A stretch of DNA of 64,000 nucleotides from Type-B symbiont of Plautia stali (GTDB lineage: Bacteria > Pseudomonadota > Gammaproteobacteria > Enterobacterales > Enterobacteriaceae): assembly GCA_001485295.1 (NCBI GenBank), contig BBOA01000001.1, positions 342,942 through 406,941 of the forward strand, given 5' to 3'. Under the pieces are notes generated by a model. It saw nothing but the letters and a program-made list of their open reading frames with translations, did no database searches and was not told the DNA's origin. The position numbers were made by a program, and so were the translations under genes. Positions 27,446 to 37,360 of the stretch are shown here, piece after piece; the stretch's first letter is position 1; each line of letters begins with the position of its first letter.

Positions 27446-27800
27446 ACAGGCAGCGATGCGCCATCGCCAGCGGGCAGTAGTCGATCCAGCCGTGCGGCAG
27501 ACGCTTAAGCCGCGCACCCTCTTTCGCCACCCAGCGCTGCAGCGCCAGTTCGCTCGCCGCCGTGCGGCCTTTAAGCAATATCCGCTCACCGCCTACCTTC
27601 TGTAAACAGCTTTCCCAGCCCTACTGCCGATCCTGCTGACAACCCGGCGTCTCGCGTCATGCCCCACTGCAGCGCCGACTGAGTCGCCCAGAAATCGCGA
27701 TAGTGCTACCGATCATCCGTCACCAGCGACATCCCCTGTGCCAGCCGCTCCCGGCTGCCCATTAGCAGGATCATCAACAGCATGCCCAGCGCGCCGAGGT
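27445..27800 (-). pseudogene. ygdB: YgdB remnant
   Basis: Between the ppdB and ppdC remnants the minus strand shows GMLLMILLMGSRERLAQGMSLVTDDR, a TAG, HYRDFWATQSALQWGMTRDAG, resembling the membrane helix and QSALAWG segment of E. coli YgdB (DUF2509). Stops and shifts break the rest. Limits are approximate. Confidence 0.6.
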
Positions 27801-27810
27801 CTTGTTGATT

Positions 27811-28362
27811 TACAGGTTTTCGTCCTCCGCCCAGCTCTCCAGCATTTCCAGCCAGCGGCTGGCGCGCCCCGTCAGACGCAGCTTAATCAGCCTGTCTGCA
27901 CACTCGACGCTAAACTGCTCGACAGAGAGAAAAGCGGGATCGGCGAGACGTTCCCAGCCGGTTCCGCCGCACGCCTCCACGCCGCGCTGGGTTTCCAGCT
28001 GATTTTGCCACAGGCGAAATCCGTAATAGTCGCTTTCGGCGTGAATAGTCGCTTTCGGCGTGTGTCGCGCCTTCCTATTGGTCGTTGCTGTTGTCGTCCC
28101 AGCGCAGCAGCAGACAACCAGCGGAGAGGCTAAGCGCGCTCCCGCCGCAGTCGCCGTTGTAGTAGCCAGCGCGGCGCACCGCTTTTTCCAGCGTCTGCAT
28201 TAGCTGCTGCAAACCCTCGCGCAGCTGAACCCGCTGCAGCAGGCGCAGGTTTTCGCTTACCAGCAGTGGTAAACACCGGCCTGCGCTCAGCATCAGCGCC
28301 ACGTCGATGGCCATCGCCACCAGCAGCTCTAGTAGGCTAAATACGGCGTTTCCCATTCGCAT
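27811..28362 (-). pseudogene. ppdB: Prepilin-peptidase-dependent protein B remnant
   Basis: Type IV pilin-like minor pilin. Starting at 28360-28362 the frame reads MRMGNAVFSLLELLVAMAIDVALML, with the FSLLE processing motif but with NAV in place of the usual QGF. It continues LQQLMQTLEKAVRRAGYYNGDCGG and LLLRWDDNSNDQ, a stop at 28075, then shifted frames (GFRLWQNQLETQRGVEACGGTGWERLADP, LSVEQFSVECADRL). A 19-bp tandem duplication (28025-28062) lies where frame is lost. The original stop is at 27811-27813. Confidence 0.8.
28025..28062. repeat. 19-bp tandem duplication in ppdB
   Basis: 28025-28043 and 28044-28062 are identical (AATAGTCGCTTTCGGCGTG). The length is not a multiple of three, so it breaks frame. 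Confidence 0.95.
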
Positions 28363-28365
28363 CCC

Positions 28366-28585
28366 TGCTCCTCCGGCTGACAAAGACGAATGCGCGCGGA
28401 AACGATCAGCCGCAAAGTGCCGCTCGCGTTCGCCTGCCGGGTTCGCAGCCAGCCGCCGGTTTTGCGCCGCTGCCAAGGCACCAGCGATCGGCCCGGTATC
28501 AGCCACAGCGCAAGATCCTAGTGAGGATAGCCAGCACTAGCAGCAGTTTCGGCAGCGTAAAGCCCTGTGATGATTTGTTTTTCAT
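28366..28585 (-). pseudogene. ppdA: Prepilin-peptidase-dependent protein A remnant
   Basis: From 28583-28585 the frame reads MKNKSSQGFTLPKLLLVLAIL, a prepilin leader in which the usual Glu at mature position 5 is Lys. A TAG-bearing break follows at once, and only a C-terminal piece resembling WLRTR...LRLIVSARIRLCQPEEQGCE remains. Most of the ~155-residue protein is deleted. Confidence 0.72.
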
Positions 28586-28721
28586 GGCGCTAGTCTACCT
28601 CGCGGCGTGTTCCAGTAAAGATGTCAGGGTTGCAGCTAGCAGCAACGCGGTGCGCGGCGACGCGCAAAAAAAGCCCCGGCGAGCCACGACGCTGCGTCAA
28701 GACTTTTTACCTCTGCGAGGA

Positions 28722-29516
28722 TTACACCGCGACGGGCGCCTTAATGGCCGGATGGGGATCGTAACCTTCGATCTCGAAATCCTCGAAGCGATAGTCGAAG
28801 ATAGAATCTGGCTTGCGTTTGATTACCAGCGTCGTCAGCGCGCGCGGCTCGCGCGTCAGCTGCAGGCGCGCCTGCTCCAGATGGTTGCTGTAGAGGTGCG
28901 TGTCGCCGCCGGTCCAAACGAAATCGCTAACCTGCAGATCGCACTGCTGCGCTACCATATGCACCAGCAGCGCGTAGCTGGCTATATTAAACGGCAGGCC
29001 GAGGAAGATATCGCAGGAGCGCTGATAGAGCTGACAGGAGAGCTTGCCGTCCGCCACGTAGAACTGGAAGAAGGCGTGGCACGGCGCCAGCGCCATCTCG
29101 TCCAGCTCGCCGACGTTCCACGTCGAAACGATAATGCGGCGTGAATCTGGGTTGCGCTTCAGCTGTTCGATCACTTTCGCAATCTGGTCGATCTCTTCGC
29201 CGCGCGCATTACCCCAGCTGCGCCACTGTTTGCCGTAGACCGGGCCGAGATCGCCGTTTTCATCAGCCCACTCGTCCCAGATGGTAACCTTGTTCTCTGT
29301 CAGATAGCCGATATTGGTTTCACCCTTCAGGAACCACAGCATCTCGTGAATAATCGAGCGCAGGTGCACTTTTTTCGTGGTCACCAGCGGGAAACCGTCC
29401 TGCAGATTGAAACGCATCTGGTGGCCAAAAATCGACAGCGTGCCGGTGCCGGTACGATCCGATTTTGGCATGCCGTGGTTCAGCACATGTTGCATCAGGT
29501 CCAGATACTGTTTCAT
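28722..29516 (-). CDS. thyA: Thymidylate synthase
   Basis: ThyA methylates dUMP to dTMP with methylenetetrahydrofolate. 264 residues, the same length as E. coli, starting [15 protein letters not shown] at 29514-29516; the ATG overlaps the lgt stop as ATGA, indicating translational coupling. A longer reading from 29549 lies inside lgt and is not needed. The catalytic Cys146 is in [10 protein letters not shown], and [23 protein letters not shown]-type [32 protein letters not shown] and [13 protein letters not shown] are intact. Confidence 0.96.
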   Translation of the reverse strand: MKQYLDLMQHVLNHGMPKSDRTGTGTLSIFGHQMRFNLQDGFPLVTTKKVHLRSIIHEMLWFLKGETNIGYLTENKVTIWDEWADENGDLGPVYGKQWRSWGNARGEEIDQIAKVIEQLKRNPDSRRIIVSTWNVGELDEMALAPCHAFFQFYVADGKLSCQLYQRSCDIFLGLPFNIASYALLVHMVAQQCDLQVSDFVWTGGDTHLYSNHLEQARLQLTREPRALTTLVIKRKPDSIFDYRFEDFEIEGYDPHPAIKAPVAV

Positions 29517-30400
29517 TTTACCTCTCGAGTGTGTTGCTGCGGGCGACAACGATACGCCCAGACCATCATAATAATGCCGGCCAGGATCATCGGAATGGAG
29601 AGGATCTGCCCCATGCTGACGCCGCCTTCGAACAGGCCGAGCTGCACGTCCGGCTGGCGGAAGAATTCCACGATAATGCGAAACGCGCCGTAGCCGATCA
29701 GGAATAAGCCAGAGATGCTGCCCATGGGACGCGGCTTGCGGATAAACAGGTTGAGAATAATAAACAGCACCACCCCTTCTAGCATCAGCTCATAGAGCTG
29801 CGACGGATGGCGCGGCAGCACGCCGTAGGTATTCAGCAGCTGCTGAAGCTGGGGATCGTTCACCGCCAGCAACATAATATCTTCGCTGCGCGAGCCGGGG
29901 AAAAGCATAGCGTATTTGAAGTCCGGCGCAACGCGGCCCCATAGCTCGCCGTTGATAAAGTTGCCGAGACGACCGGCGCCGAGGCCGAACGGGATCAGCG
30001 GCGCGATAAAGTCGGAGACCTGAAAAAAGGTACGCTCAGTGCGGCGCGCGAAAATCAGCATCACCACGATAACGCCGATCAGGCCGCCGTGGAACGACAT
30101 GCCGCCATCCCAGACTTTAAACAGATAGAGCGGATTTTCCAGAAACAGCGACAGGTTGTAGAACATCACGTAGCCAATGCGGCCGCCGAGGAAGACGCCG
30201 AGAAAACTGGCATAGAGCAGGTTCTCCACCTCCTCTTTTTTCCATCTGCTGCCGGGTTTGTTGGCGCGGCGTACCGCCAGCCACATGGCAAAAATAAAGC
30301 CAACGAGGTACATCAATCCGTACCAGTGCAGCGAAACCGGTCCGACAGAGAAGATCACCGGATTGAACTGCGGAAATGCGATATAGCCGTTATTCATCAT
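29513..30400 (-). CDS. lgt: Prolipoprotein diacylglyceryl transferase
   Basis: Lgt transfers diacylglycerol from phosphatidylglycerol to the lipobox Cys of prolipoproteins in the inner membrane. 295 residues against 291. Seven hydrophobic spans are evident. The essential motifs [19 protein letters not shown] and the Lgt signature [14 protein letters not shown] with its critical Arg are kept, as are [13 protein letters not shown] and [11 protein letters not shown]. It precedes and is coupled to thyA. Retention matches the several intact lipoproteins in this window (MltA, MltD, YgdI). Confidence 0.96.
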   Translation of the reverse strand: MMNNGYIAFPQFNPVIFSVGPVSLHWYGLMYLVGFIFAMWLAVRRANKPGSRWKKEEVENLLYASFLGVFLGGRIGYVMFYNLSLFLENPLYLFKVWDGGMSFHGGLIGVIVVMLIFARRTERTFFQVSDFIAPLIPFGLGAGRLGNFINGELWGRVAPDFKYAMLFPGSRSEDIMLLAVNDPQLQQLLNTYGVLPRHPSQLYELMLEGVVLFIILNLFIRKPRPMGSISGLFLIGYGAFRIIVEFFRQPDVQLGLFEGGVSMGQILSIPMILAGIIMMVWAYRCRPQQHTREVK

Positions 30401-30517
30401 TCACCATTTCAATTTTCAGCCCTAAAAAAGGGGCGCCAAGCGGATATGTTAAAAGGCTGCGCATCATAGCACAGCCGGGTTTTTACAGAGCAGGGTAAAT
30501 GTAAATGAAGATAACGC

Positions 30518-32182
30518 CTAGCGCCCGCCGCGGATCAGTCCGCCCAGTCCGCGCCGCTCCATAAAGGCGGCCACCAAGTGGCGCACTTCCGACGCGGTAT
30601 GCGCACCAAGGCCCTGCTCGCTCAGCTTTTGCGTCTCTTCTTTATCCAGATGGCGCAGTAGATATTTTACTCGCGGCACGTTCTTACCGTTCATACTGAG
30701 ATGACGGTAGCCCAGCCCCACCAGCAGCGCGACGCACATCGGATCGCCCTCCATTTCACCACATAAGCAGAGCTCGAGATTCGCCAGACGGGATTTGGAG
30801 GTGATCGCCTGCAGCGCGCTCAGCATCGCTGGATGCAGCAGATCGTACAGGTTGGCGACGCACGTGTTGTTACGATCCACCGCCATTAGATACTGCGTCA
30901 GGTCATTGATGCCGACCGAGAAGAAATCGATGCGCGACTGCAGGTGCGAAATCATAAACAGCATCGACGGCACTTCAATCATTACGCCGACGCGCGGCTT
31001 AGGAATGACGTAGCCCAGCATCTCTTTGACTTCGCGTCCGGCGCGCTGGGATCAGCTGCACCGCGTCATCGATCTCGTCGATATGGCTGATCAATGGCTG
31101 ATCATCGGCAGCAGAATGCTGAGGTTGCCGGAGGCGGCGTTGGCGCGCAGCATAGCGCGTACCTACACCAAGAAGATCTCTGGCTGATCCAGCGTCAGGC
31201 GAATGCTGCGCCAGCCGAGGCAGGGATTCTCTTCGCTGATCAGGCGCTGATAATCCTGTACCAGCGCCGGCTCGGGATCGATCAGCAGCTCGCCGCGGTA
31301 GCCGTCGACAATCAGCAGGCGTTTATTGAGCTGCGCCGGCAGGATATCCGCGCCCATCACCGTAGGAATGTCCATGGCGCGCGTCAGGATGGCGGCGTGC
31401 GAGTTAGCCGCGCCGTCACGCACGACCGACGCCCGCCTGCCGCTCACGCGGCAGGCGGGCGTCGGTCAGCAGATGGGGTAGATATCGAAGATCGCCCCGC
31501 TCTCTTGCTGCACGCCGGCGTCGAAGCGTTTGCTAAAGCGACGAAATTCGCTGGCGGCTTCGCTCATCGCCACCGCCAGCCGTTCGTGCTCGCGCTGGGT
31601 GTCGAGCGTCGAGGCGGAGGAGACCTGATCCAGCAGCGGCTGGGTTTCATCGACCCAGCCAAGCGCGACGGCGATAGCGTGCACTCGCGTCTGACAGAAC
31701 TGGCCAAACAGCTGGCCGAGCTGCGACTGCGACAGCAGCGTCGCCAGCGTGACCAAGAAAGACTCTTCGCTTTCGTCGAACTGTCGATGCTCGCGCTGCT
31801 GCACCACCAGCACGCCCAGCAGCTGACGACGGCTGATGATCGGCACACCGAGGAAAGAGCGATAGCGCTCTTCCTTTACTGCGGGAATATATTTAAAGCT
31901 GGGGTGGCTTTGCGCGTCCGCAAGGTTGATCGGCTCAGCTAGGCGTCCCACCAAGCCGACAATCCCTTCGTCGAACGCCAGCGTGACAGTGCGGCCGCGC
32001 GGTTTTTTCAGACCGCGCGTGGCCATCAGGTAGTAGCAATAATGATCGTGATCCGCGAGGTATATAGAGCACACTTCCGTGTCCATCGCCAAGCAGATCT
32101 CATTGACCAGAATGTCGAGCACGTCGTTAAGACGTGACACGCTCGCCACTTTTTCGACTATTTCGCGCAACTGAGTGAGCAT
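30518..32182 (-). pseudogene. ptsP: PTS-Ntr enzyme I remnant
   Basis: PtsP (about 748 residues) phosphorylates NPr in the nitrogen PTS. The GAF domain is whole (MLTQLREIVEKVASVSRLNDVLDILVNEI to SGAIFDIY). The reading then jumps about 90 residues, through a perfect 20-bp palindrome, to VVRDGAANSHAAIL containing the active-site His. It jumps again about 105 residues between two ISEE copies (QRLISEE joined to NPCLGWRSIRLTLDQPEIFLV). A TAG in place of CAG at 31160-31162 and an 11-bp tandem duplication (31083-31104) follow. The last part, MLGYVIPKPRVGVMIEVPSM to ERRGLGGLIRGGR, is readable. Confidence 0.95.
31424..31467. repeat. Perfect 20-bp inverted repeat at the ptsP deletion joint
   Basis: 31424-31443 and 31448-31467 are exact reverse complements with a 4-nt loop TCAC. 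The right arm is native ptsP sequence (LLTDARLP on the minus strand); the left arm is its inverted copy joined to VRDGAANSH, so the palindrome was made when the deletion formed. Confidence 0.9.
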
Positions 32183-32192
32183 AAGGGCGGGC

Positions 32193-32723
32193 CTATCCTC
32201 TTTTCCGTCGATGGGCTGGCGCGCTGCGCTGCTGCCCTACACTCTCCTGCATCGACATCACCACGCCAGCGAATTCCTTCATCATGCGGCGATAGACATC
32301 ACGTTTAAAGGAGACAACCTGACGTACCGGATACCAGAAGCTCACCCAGCGCCAGCCGTCGAACTCTGGCGTGCTGCTGTGTTGCACATTGATATCCGCG
32401 TCACTGCTCATTAACTGCAGAAGAAACCACTTTTGTTTCTGGCCGATACACACCGGCTTCGTGTCCCAACGCACCAAACGTTTTGGCAATTTGTAGCGCA
32501 ACCAGTTACGGGTAGATGCAAGTATTCGAACATCTTTACGGTGTAAGCCCACCTCTTCGAACAGTTCGCGATACATCGACTGTTCGGCAGTTTCACCGGG
32601 ATTGATGCCTCCCTGAGGAAACTGCCAGGAGTGCTGTCCGAAGCGCCTAGCCCACAACACTTGTCCCTGCCTGTTACAGATTACGATACCAACATTCGGG
32701 CGGTAGCCATCATCATCGATCAC
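32193..32723 (-). CDS. rppH: RNA pyrophosphohydrolase
   Basis: RppH (NudH) removes pyrophosphate from 5'-triphosphate RNA ends and starts RNase E-dependent decay. 176 residues, as in E. coli. The Nudix box is complete, [23 protein letters not shown], with the metal-binding Glu pair. [25 protein letters not shown] and [13 protein letters not shown] are conserved. It starts [12 protein letters not shown]. Separated by only 10 bp from dead ptsP; in E. coli the two are co-transcribed. Intact. Confidence 0.95.
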   Translation of the reverse strand: MIDDDGYRPNVGIVICNRQGQVLWARRFGQHSWQFPQGGINPGETAEQSMYRELFEEVGLHRKDVRILASTRNWLRYKLPKRLVRWDTKPVCIGQKQKWFLLQLMSSDADINVQHSSTPEFDGWRWVSFWYPVRQVVSFKRDVYRRMMKEFAGVVMSMQESVGQQRSAPAHRRKRG

Positions 32724-33409
32724 TGGACTACCTCAAAGCTAAATTTGAATAGCTTGATTGTTTCACACTCCTTACAGGCGGTAAACTACTGGATTCACGG
32801 GAAGAAGCCCGCCTTAGCACTGGGTAACTCACAGGGTTATCCAGAGTTATAAACAATAAAGCGGATAAAGCGCCTATCTTATTCACGTTTTTTGTGGATA
32901 GCGTTGTGCAGAACGAGGGAATTAGCTGAATAAACTTTTTCGCGCTTAGTCAGCCCTGTGCACAACATGACGTTTTTTATCATTTTAAAACAGCTAATTA
33001 AATCACTATTATTCAGAATAGGCGCGTTTGAAAAGCGTTTAAGCACGTCAGAAAAATCGCCGCTGGTTAAAGATCAAGCGACGCTGTTTTTACCCACAGA
33101 CAATGGAGTAAACTTGATCGCCTACGGCCAGAAAAGCAGTATCAGGCGCAAAGTTAAGGCTGTAAATCGAACCAGTAACCTTACTGCGCCGTGGTTATCC
33201 TACCCATCTGTGGATAACTCAGGCGAAGATCCTGTTCATTGTCGCCGACAGTCTGGGATAACCCGCGCATTCTGCTAAGGATGAAAAAAAGGCGCGGCTA
33301 AAAAAGCATGATGAATCATGCTATTATCTTCTCCTTTTCTCGCAATGCCGCTGTGGACAACGATCTGCGAGAAAAAATCGCTCACTTTTTAACCGTACGA
33401 GTAGTGACC
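32724..33409. promoter_or_regulatory. DARS2-like DnaA box cluster between rppH and mutH
   Basis: A 686-bp gene-free stretch. In E. coli the rppH(ygdP)-mutH spacer is DARS2, a DnaA-reactivating site that regenerates ATP-DnaA. Here I see a perfect box TTATCCACA on the minus strand (33209-33217). One-mismatch boxes lie at 32837-32845 (TTATCCAGA), 32893-32901 (CTATCCACA, minus) and 33352-33360 (TTGTCCACA, minus). Weaker ones are TTGTGCACA near 32951 and TTACCCACA near 33091. The AT-rich spacers could hold IHF and Fis sites. No convincing gene: the 106-codon plus frame from 32958 lacks a ribosome site and runs through the boxes. Confidence 0.7.
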
Positions 33410-34087
33410 ATGGCCCAGCTCCCCGCCCCGCCTGAAAATGAAGCGATCCTCCTGACGCGCGCCCATACGCTAGCGGGCCAGACGCTGGCGACACTGGCGC
33501 AGCAGGCCGATCTTCCGATCCCAGCCGATCTTCGGCGCGATAAAGGTTGGGTCGGCATGCTGCTGGAACGCCACTTTGGCACCAGTGCGGGCAGCAAGGC
33601 GGAACAAGATTTCGCGCATCTTGGCATCGAACTTAAAACCATTCCCATCGACGCGCAGGGCAAACCGCTAGAGACCACCTTCGTTTGCGTTGCGCCGCTC
33701 ACCGGCAACAGCGGCGTCACCTGGGAAACCAGCCATGTGCGCCACAAACTGGCGCGCGTGCTCTGGATCCCGGTCGAGGGCGACCGCGCGATCCCGCTCC
33801 CGCAGCGTCGGATCGGCGCGCCGCTGCTGTGGAGTCCCGATGAAAAAGAGGAGCAAATGTTGCGCCAAGACTGGGAAGAGCTAATGGATATGATCGTGCT
33901 AGGCCAAGTGGAGCGTATTACCGCGCGCCACGGCGCTTGGCTGCAGATCCGGCCTAAAGCCGCCAATAGCCGGGCGTTGACGGAAGGTATCGGCGAACAT
34001 GGCGAACCGATTATGACGCTGCCGCGCGGCTTTTATCTGAAGAAAAGTTTCACCGCGCCGCTGCTGGCACGTCATTTTTTACTGTAA
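33410..34087 (+). CDS. mutH: DNA mismatch repair endonuclease MutH
   Basis: MutH nicks the unmethylated strand at hemimethylated GATC sites in methyl-directed mismatch repair. I start at the ATG at 33410-33412 ([15 protein letters not shown]), 225 residues against 229 in E. coli; the longer frame from 33308 reaches back into the DnaA-box region. The catalytic DEK motif is intact in [15 protein letters not shown], and [57 protein letters not shown] and [21 protein letters not shown] match. No strong ribosome site is seen. Intact. Confidence 0.94.
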   Translation: MAQLPAPPENEAILLTRAHTLAGQTLATLAQQADLPIPADLRRDKGWVGMLLERHFGTSAGSKAEQDFAHLGIELKTIPIDAQGKPLETTFVCVAPLTGNSGVTWETSHVRHKLARVLWIPVEGDRAIPLPQRRIGAPLLWSPDEKEEQMLRQDWEELMDMIVLGQVERITARHGAWLQIRPKAANSRALTEGIGEHGEPIMTLPRGFYLKKSFTAPLLARHFLL

Positions 34088-34129
34088 GCGCCTTGAACTG
34101 AATGCGTATAATCGCTGTTTACTTTTCGT

Positions 34130-34650
34130 TTGGGCTTGCTGTCGCGCGTCTGACCCATCCCCTGTTTACCCTGTTCGACCACGCGTTCTCTTGACGCGAG
34201 CTGGTCCTGCTGGGCGGCGACCTGTCCCTGATGTGGAATAGAGCATACAGATCCATGAAACCATCGAAGGATGCAAAAGAAGAGCATAAGACCAACATGT
34301 ACTCCTTTTTCGGCGCCATCGTGCAGACCATGATGCTGGATATTATGGATATTATCTTCAGCCTAGACTCAGTGATCGCCGCCGTCGGCCTCTCCGATCA
34401 TCTGTTCGTTATGATGGCGTCGGTGGTGATTGCGGTGCTGATGATGTTCGCCGCGCGCGCTATCGGTGAGTTCGTCGGTCGTCACCTGTCGATCAAAATG
34501 CTGGTGCTGTCGTTTCTGATTCTGGTGGGTTTTGTTTTACCCTGATCCTCGAAAGCTTTGCGGTGCATGTGCCAAAAGGTTACATTTATTTTGCCATGTT
34601 CTTCTCTATCGCGGTTAAGTGCTTAAATCTGATGTGTAGTAAGAATAAAG
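34130..34650 (+). pseudogene. ygdQ: TerC-family membrane protein YgdQ remnant
   Basis: Inner-membrane TerC-like protein (about 237 residues). The first ~55 residues are missing. ARLTHPLFTLFDHAFS leads to a TGA, then RELVLLGGDL, SFFGAIVQTMMLDIMDIIFSLDSVIAAVGLSDHLFVMMASVVIAVLMMFAARAIGEFV and SIKMLVLSFLILVGFVL, then a frameshift at 34543. The other frame finishes ILESFAVHVPKGYIYFAMFFSIAVKCLNLM. TAGLSDH metal-site residues are partly kept, but the protein cannot be made. Confidence 0.88.
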
Positions 34651-34668
34651 ACGGCGTAAAAAAGTCAA

Positions 34669-34695
34669 GGGCGGCTATTGCCGCCCGTTTATTTT
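34669..34695 (+). terminator. Terminator after ygdQ
   Basis: GGGCGGC, loop TATT, GCCGCCC, then GTTTATTTT. Confidence 0.75.
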
Positions 34696-34819
34696 CAGAT
34701 TCATGCGATAACGCAAAGCGCCAAAACGATTTATTACCACACTTTTTGCAGTTGATGCTGTACGCCCTTTGAGAGGCGACGCAGCCCACTGGCTGACAAG
34801 AGTGAGAGGAATAAGCGCG

Positions 34820-35050
34820 ATGAGAGAGTTGGCAGGCGTAGCAGTGCTGATTTTTGCCGCCGTAACGCTGAGCGGTTGCAGTTCAGATTACGTAATGGCG
34901 ACAAAAGATAGACAATGGACAGATGATCATGACGGAAGGCAAGCCGACCATCGATAAAGAGACCGGTCTGGTCAAATACACCGATAAGTCCAGTCATGAA
35001 GTGAAGTGCAGATCAACGGCGACGAAGTGCCGACCATTATTGAGCATTAA
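34820..35050 (+). pseudogene. ygdR: DUF903 lipoprotein YgdR remnant
   Basis: Lipoprotein paralogue of YgdI. MRELAGVAVLIFAAVTL, lipobox LSGC, SSDYVMATKD, then a shift near 34908 to MIMTEGKPTIDKETGLVKYTDKSS and a second shift near 35005 to QINGDEVPTIIEH and the stop at 35048-35050. The two opposite shifts leave the N- and C-terminal parts in different frames. Lies between ygdQ and tas as in E. coli. Confidence 0.88.
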
Positions 35051-35191
35051 GTACCATTTCAGGTCACCTGCCCGGCGATTTGCGTGGACAGGTGATTTCC
35101 CCGACTTTCCTCACTTCCTTCTCCGCTGATTCACGCGTTATAGTCCCTCAGGACAAACTATTACATTCTATAACAATGAAGGAAGACGGCT

Positions 35192-36232
35192 ATGCACTAT
35201 CACCGTATCCCCCATAGCACGCTGGAAGTTAGCCAGCTAGGACTGGGAACCATGACGTTTGGTAAACAGAACAGTGAAGCCGACGCGCATGAACAGCTCG
35301 ATTACGCCATTACCAGCGGTATTAACCTGATCGATACCGCGGAGATGTATCCGGTGCCACCGCACCCGGAAACCCAGGGGTTAACGGAACAGTACATCGG
35401 CAGCTGGCTGAAGAAGCGCGGCAGCCGCGACAAAGTGATCCTCGCCAATAAAGTCGCCGGCCCAGTGCGCAGCGCCGACGCCTCGATTCGCCCTCATCAG
35501 GCGCTGGACCGCAAGAATATCCATGAGGCGCTGGACGCCAGCCTAAAGCGTCTCAATACCGACTATATCGACCTCTATCAGCTGCACTGGCCGCAGCGTC
35601 AGACCAACTACTTCGGCAAGCTGGGCTATCAGTACAGCGAGCAGACTAATCCCGTCACGCTGCTGGAGACGCTGGAGACGCTGACCGAACAGGTGCGCGC
35701 CGGCAAGATCCGCTATATCGGCGTGTCGAACGAAACGGCCTGGGGCGTAATGCGCTATCTGCAGCTGGCGGAGAAGCACGAGCTGCCGCGCATCGTGACC
35801 ATTCAGAATCCCTACAGTCTGCTAAACCGCAGCTTTGAAGTGGGGCTGGCCGAGATTAGCCAGCACGAAGGCGTGGGACTGCTGGCCTACTCCAGCCTCG
35901 CTTTCGGCACGCTAAGCGGCAAGTACCTTAACGGCGCTAAACCGGCCGGCGCGCGCAATACGCTGTTTAGCCGCTTTACACGCTACAGCGGCGAGCAGTC
36001 GCAGCAGGCAATCGCGGCCTATGTGGCGCTGGCGCAGAAGCATCAGCTGGATCCGTCGCAGATGGCGCTGGCCTATGTGCGTCAGCAGCCGTTCGTCTCG
36101 AGCACCCTGCTGGGCGCCACCACGATGGAGCAGCTTAAGATCAATATCGACAGCTCTAACCTGATGCTGGACCCCGAGGTGCTGGAGGAGCTGGAGGCGA
36201 TTCACCGCCGCTATACCTATCCAGCGCCTTAA
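35192..36232 (+). CDS. tas: Aldo-keto reductase Tas
   Basis: NADP(H)-dependent aldo-keto reductase; in E. coli it can complement a tyrosine prototrophy defect under starvation, but its substrate is unknown. 346 residues, identical in length to E. coli Tas. The catalytic tetrad is visible: Asp and Tyr in INLIDTAEMYPVPP, Lys in VILANKVAG, His in DLYQLHWPQRQTNYFG. GKIRYIGVSNETAWGVMRYL and SSTLLGATTMEQLKINI (NADP-binding) are conserved. AAGGAAGAC precedes the ATG. It is the last gene of the 61-minute block; the next gene (dinB) comes from the 5-minute region. Confidence 0.95.
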   Translation: MHYHRIPHSTLEVSQLGLGTMTFGKQNSEADAHEQLDYAITSGINLIDTAEMYPVPPHPETQGLTEQYIGSWLKKRGSRDKVILANKVAGPVRSADASIRPHQALDRKNIHEALDASLKRLNTDYIDLYQLHWPQRQTNYFGKLGYQYSEQTNPVTLLETLETLTEQVRAGKIRYIGVSNETAWGVMRYLQLAEKHELPRIVTIQNPYSLLNRSFEVGLAEISQHEGVGLLAYSSLAFGTLSGKYLNGAKPAGARNTLFSRFTRYSGEQSQQAIAAYVALAQKHQLDPSQMALAYVRQQPFVSSTLLGATTMEQLKINIDSSNLMLDPEVLEELEAIHRRYTYPAP

Positions 36233-36313
36233 GCAGACGTCGTCTGTTAGCCTAGCGATCTGCTTTTCCAACGCTTTGCGGTCTGTAAGACTTTGTTCTG
36301 GTGCGCTTTCTGA

Positions 36314-37306
36314 CTACAGTACCAGCAGCTTGCAGCCTAATAGACGCAAGCTGCGTCCGGCGCGCCACTCGTCCTAGGTTTTGCGCACCACCGCGATCAG
36401 ATCCTCTTTATTCAGCTCCGGCCAGATATGCTTCTGCGTTGCCAGCTGAAAATCGTTGAACTTGAGTTTGCTCCCTTTGCCGATCGGGCGGCACCTCGGT
36501 CAGACGCCGCTCCAGCTCCGCATAGAGAAAATCGATAATCTCCAGACAGGCTTTCGAACTGTGACTATCCTCCACCAGCGTGCGCTCGACGCCGACTAAT
36601 TTTCGCTCGCGCTCCACCACCACGCCGCGCTCGTCGATGCGGTGGCTGCGCTCCCACAGCACACAGCCGAACTTGCCGAAGCACTTAAGCAGCTGCGCCA
36701 CGTCTGCTTTCTGCACGTCGGCACAAGTGCGCAGCCCCATCTCCTCCAGCTTTTTCGTCGCCACTTTGCCGACGACGGGGATTTTCGCCGGTGGCAGCGA
36801 CAGTAAAAAGCCTGTCATCTCCTGCGGCGTAATCACATACTGCCCATTCGGCTTGTTGAGGTCGGCGGCGATTTTGGCGAGAAACTTAATCGGCGCGATG
36901 CCAGTCGAGGCGATCAGCCCGGTTTCGCGCAGGATGGTATCGCGAATGTCGCGGGCAGCAGCGTGGTGGAGCCGTGACAGTGTGAACTGTCGGTGACGTC
37001 CAGATAGGCTTCGTCGAGCGACAGCAGCTTGATTAACGGGGTATAGCGCAGGAAAATATCGCGGATCTGCTGCAAGGCTTCTTATTAAGCGCCGAAACGG
37101 CCCCGGCAACAGCTTAAGATGCGGACAGAGCTTCAGCGCCATCGCGCTACGCATGTCGGATTTGCGCGCCGGGTAGTTGGCTGTGCTGATCAAGCTGCGT
37201 CGTTCACGACTGCTGCCAATGGCGATGGGAATATCGCGAACGCCGGATTGTCGCGCTTCCCCGCCGCTGCATAGAAGCAGTCCACATCGACATGTATGAT
37301 TTTCGC
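36314..37306 (-). pseudogene. dinB: DNA polymerase IV remnant
   Basis: Y-family translesion polymerase (351 residues in E. coli). The minus strand shows KIIHVDVDCFYAA without a start codon (GCG GCG-like text where ATG is expected). It shifts to RDIPIAIGSSRERRSLISTANYPARKSDMRSAMALKLCPHLKLLPG, loses the [12 protein letters not shown] catalytic motif to shifts, and returns with [39 protein letters not shown] to LWERSHRIDERG. Further shifts follow, and a TAG replaces Trp in RKTWDE (36374-36376). The end is at 36314-36316. A long open frame of 325 codons covers this region but is a mosaic of correct and wrong frames. Confidence 0.9.
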
Positions 37307-37344
37307 GCTGGTTAGCCGTCAGGTTTTCGCTTGCCCTTATGATA

Positions 37345-37360
37345 CTATATAGATGTATAG
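37345..37360. promoter_or_regulatory. Degenerate LexA (SOS) box upstream of dinB
   Basis: CTATATAGATGTATAG resembles the 16-bp core CTGTATATATATACAG, but both arms carry the change CTGT to CTAT and ACAG to ATAG. It sits about 40 bp upstream of the lost dinB start, where the SOS box is expected. Confidence 0.4.

Noticed and set aside
31424..31467. The ptsP palindrome as a terminator or an insertion-element end
   Set aside because: No T run follows on either strand, and one arm is native ptsP coding sequence; it fits a deletion by-product better.
32958..33278. 106-codon plus-strand open frame in the rppH-mutH spacer
   Set aside because: No ribosome site, unusual composition, and it runs through the DnaA boxes; better explained as DARS2-like DNA.
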